The notes under the pieces are model-generated. The model did not search any database, was not told the origin of the DNA, and worked only from the letters and a program-made list of their open reading frames with translations. Positions 14,682 to 14,736 of a DNA stretch of 14,736 bases are shown in pieces. The stretch lies in the NCBI GenBank assembly GCA_002293545.1, contig DBDL01000031.1:5996-20731 (forward strand), in the 5' to 3' direction. Every line of letters begins with the position of its first letter. The first letter of the stretch is position 1. The position numbers and the translations under genes are program-made. The DNA comes from Lachnoclostridium sp. UBA933 (GTDB taxonomy: Bacteria > Bacillota > Clostridia > Lachnospirales > Lachnospiraceae).

Positions 14682-14736
14682 ATACTACTACTAAACGAAT
14701 GCAAGGAAGTGGATAGTGTGAAATAAAAAACATTTC

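Overview
The window looks like chromosomal DNA of a motile, low-to-moderate-GC Gram-positive Clostridia member, most likely a Lachnospiraceae-type bacterium. The grounds are the motility gene order (flbD-motA-motB-fliL-fliM-fliY-cheY-fliO-fliP-fliQ-fliR-flhB-flhA), the FliN homologue being a FliY with CheC-like domains, strong AGGAGG-type ribosome sites, and a BspA-type leucine-rich-repeat surface protein with an InlB-type repeat and a lysine-rich C-terminal domain. The genus is inference.

Positions 1-10667 are one leftward (minus-strand) motility operon. In transcription order it encodes FlbD/SwrD, the stator proteins MotA and MotB, FliL, the C-ring proteins FliM and FliY, a CheY, and the export-gate proteins FliO, FliP, FliQ, FliR, FlhB and FlhA (FlhA runs off the left edge). 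Most junctions are 0-42 bp or overlap. Two are not: fliL-fliM (274 bp, with three 40-bp degenerate copies of the end of fliL followed by a likely fliM promoter) and fliP-fliQ (100 bp, with small hairpins).

Positions 10668-11034 are a compact divergent control region. A leftward promoter for flbD and a rightward promoter for the next gene lie back to back, with -35 boxes 7 bp apart. A 17-bp perfect palindrome covers the flbD -35. The flbD transcript would begin exactly at a large imperfect stem-loop that ends in seven U residues, so the whole motility operon may sit behind an attenuator-like leader; a REP/MITE-like insertion is the main alternative.

Positions 11035-14736 carry three plus-strand accessory genes: a fusion of an Xre-type DNA-binding domain to a TehB-like SAM-dependent methyltransferase, a secreted BspA-like LRR protein closed by a strong terminator, and a winged-helix ArsR-like regulator whose promoter carries a 12-bp palindrome.

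No tRNA, rRNA, CRISPR array or intact insertion sequence was seen. The best candidates for something undescribed are the motility-operon leader with its divergent switch, and the fliL-derived repeat array.
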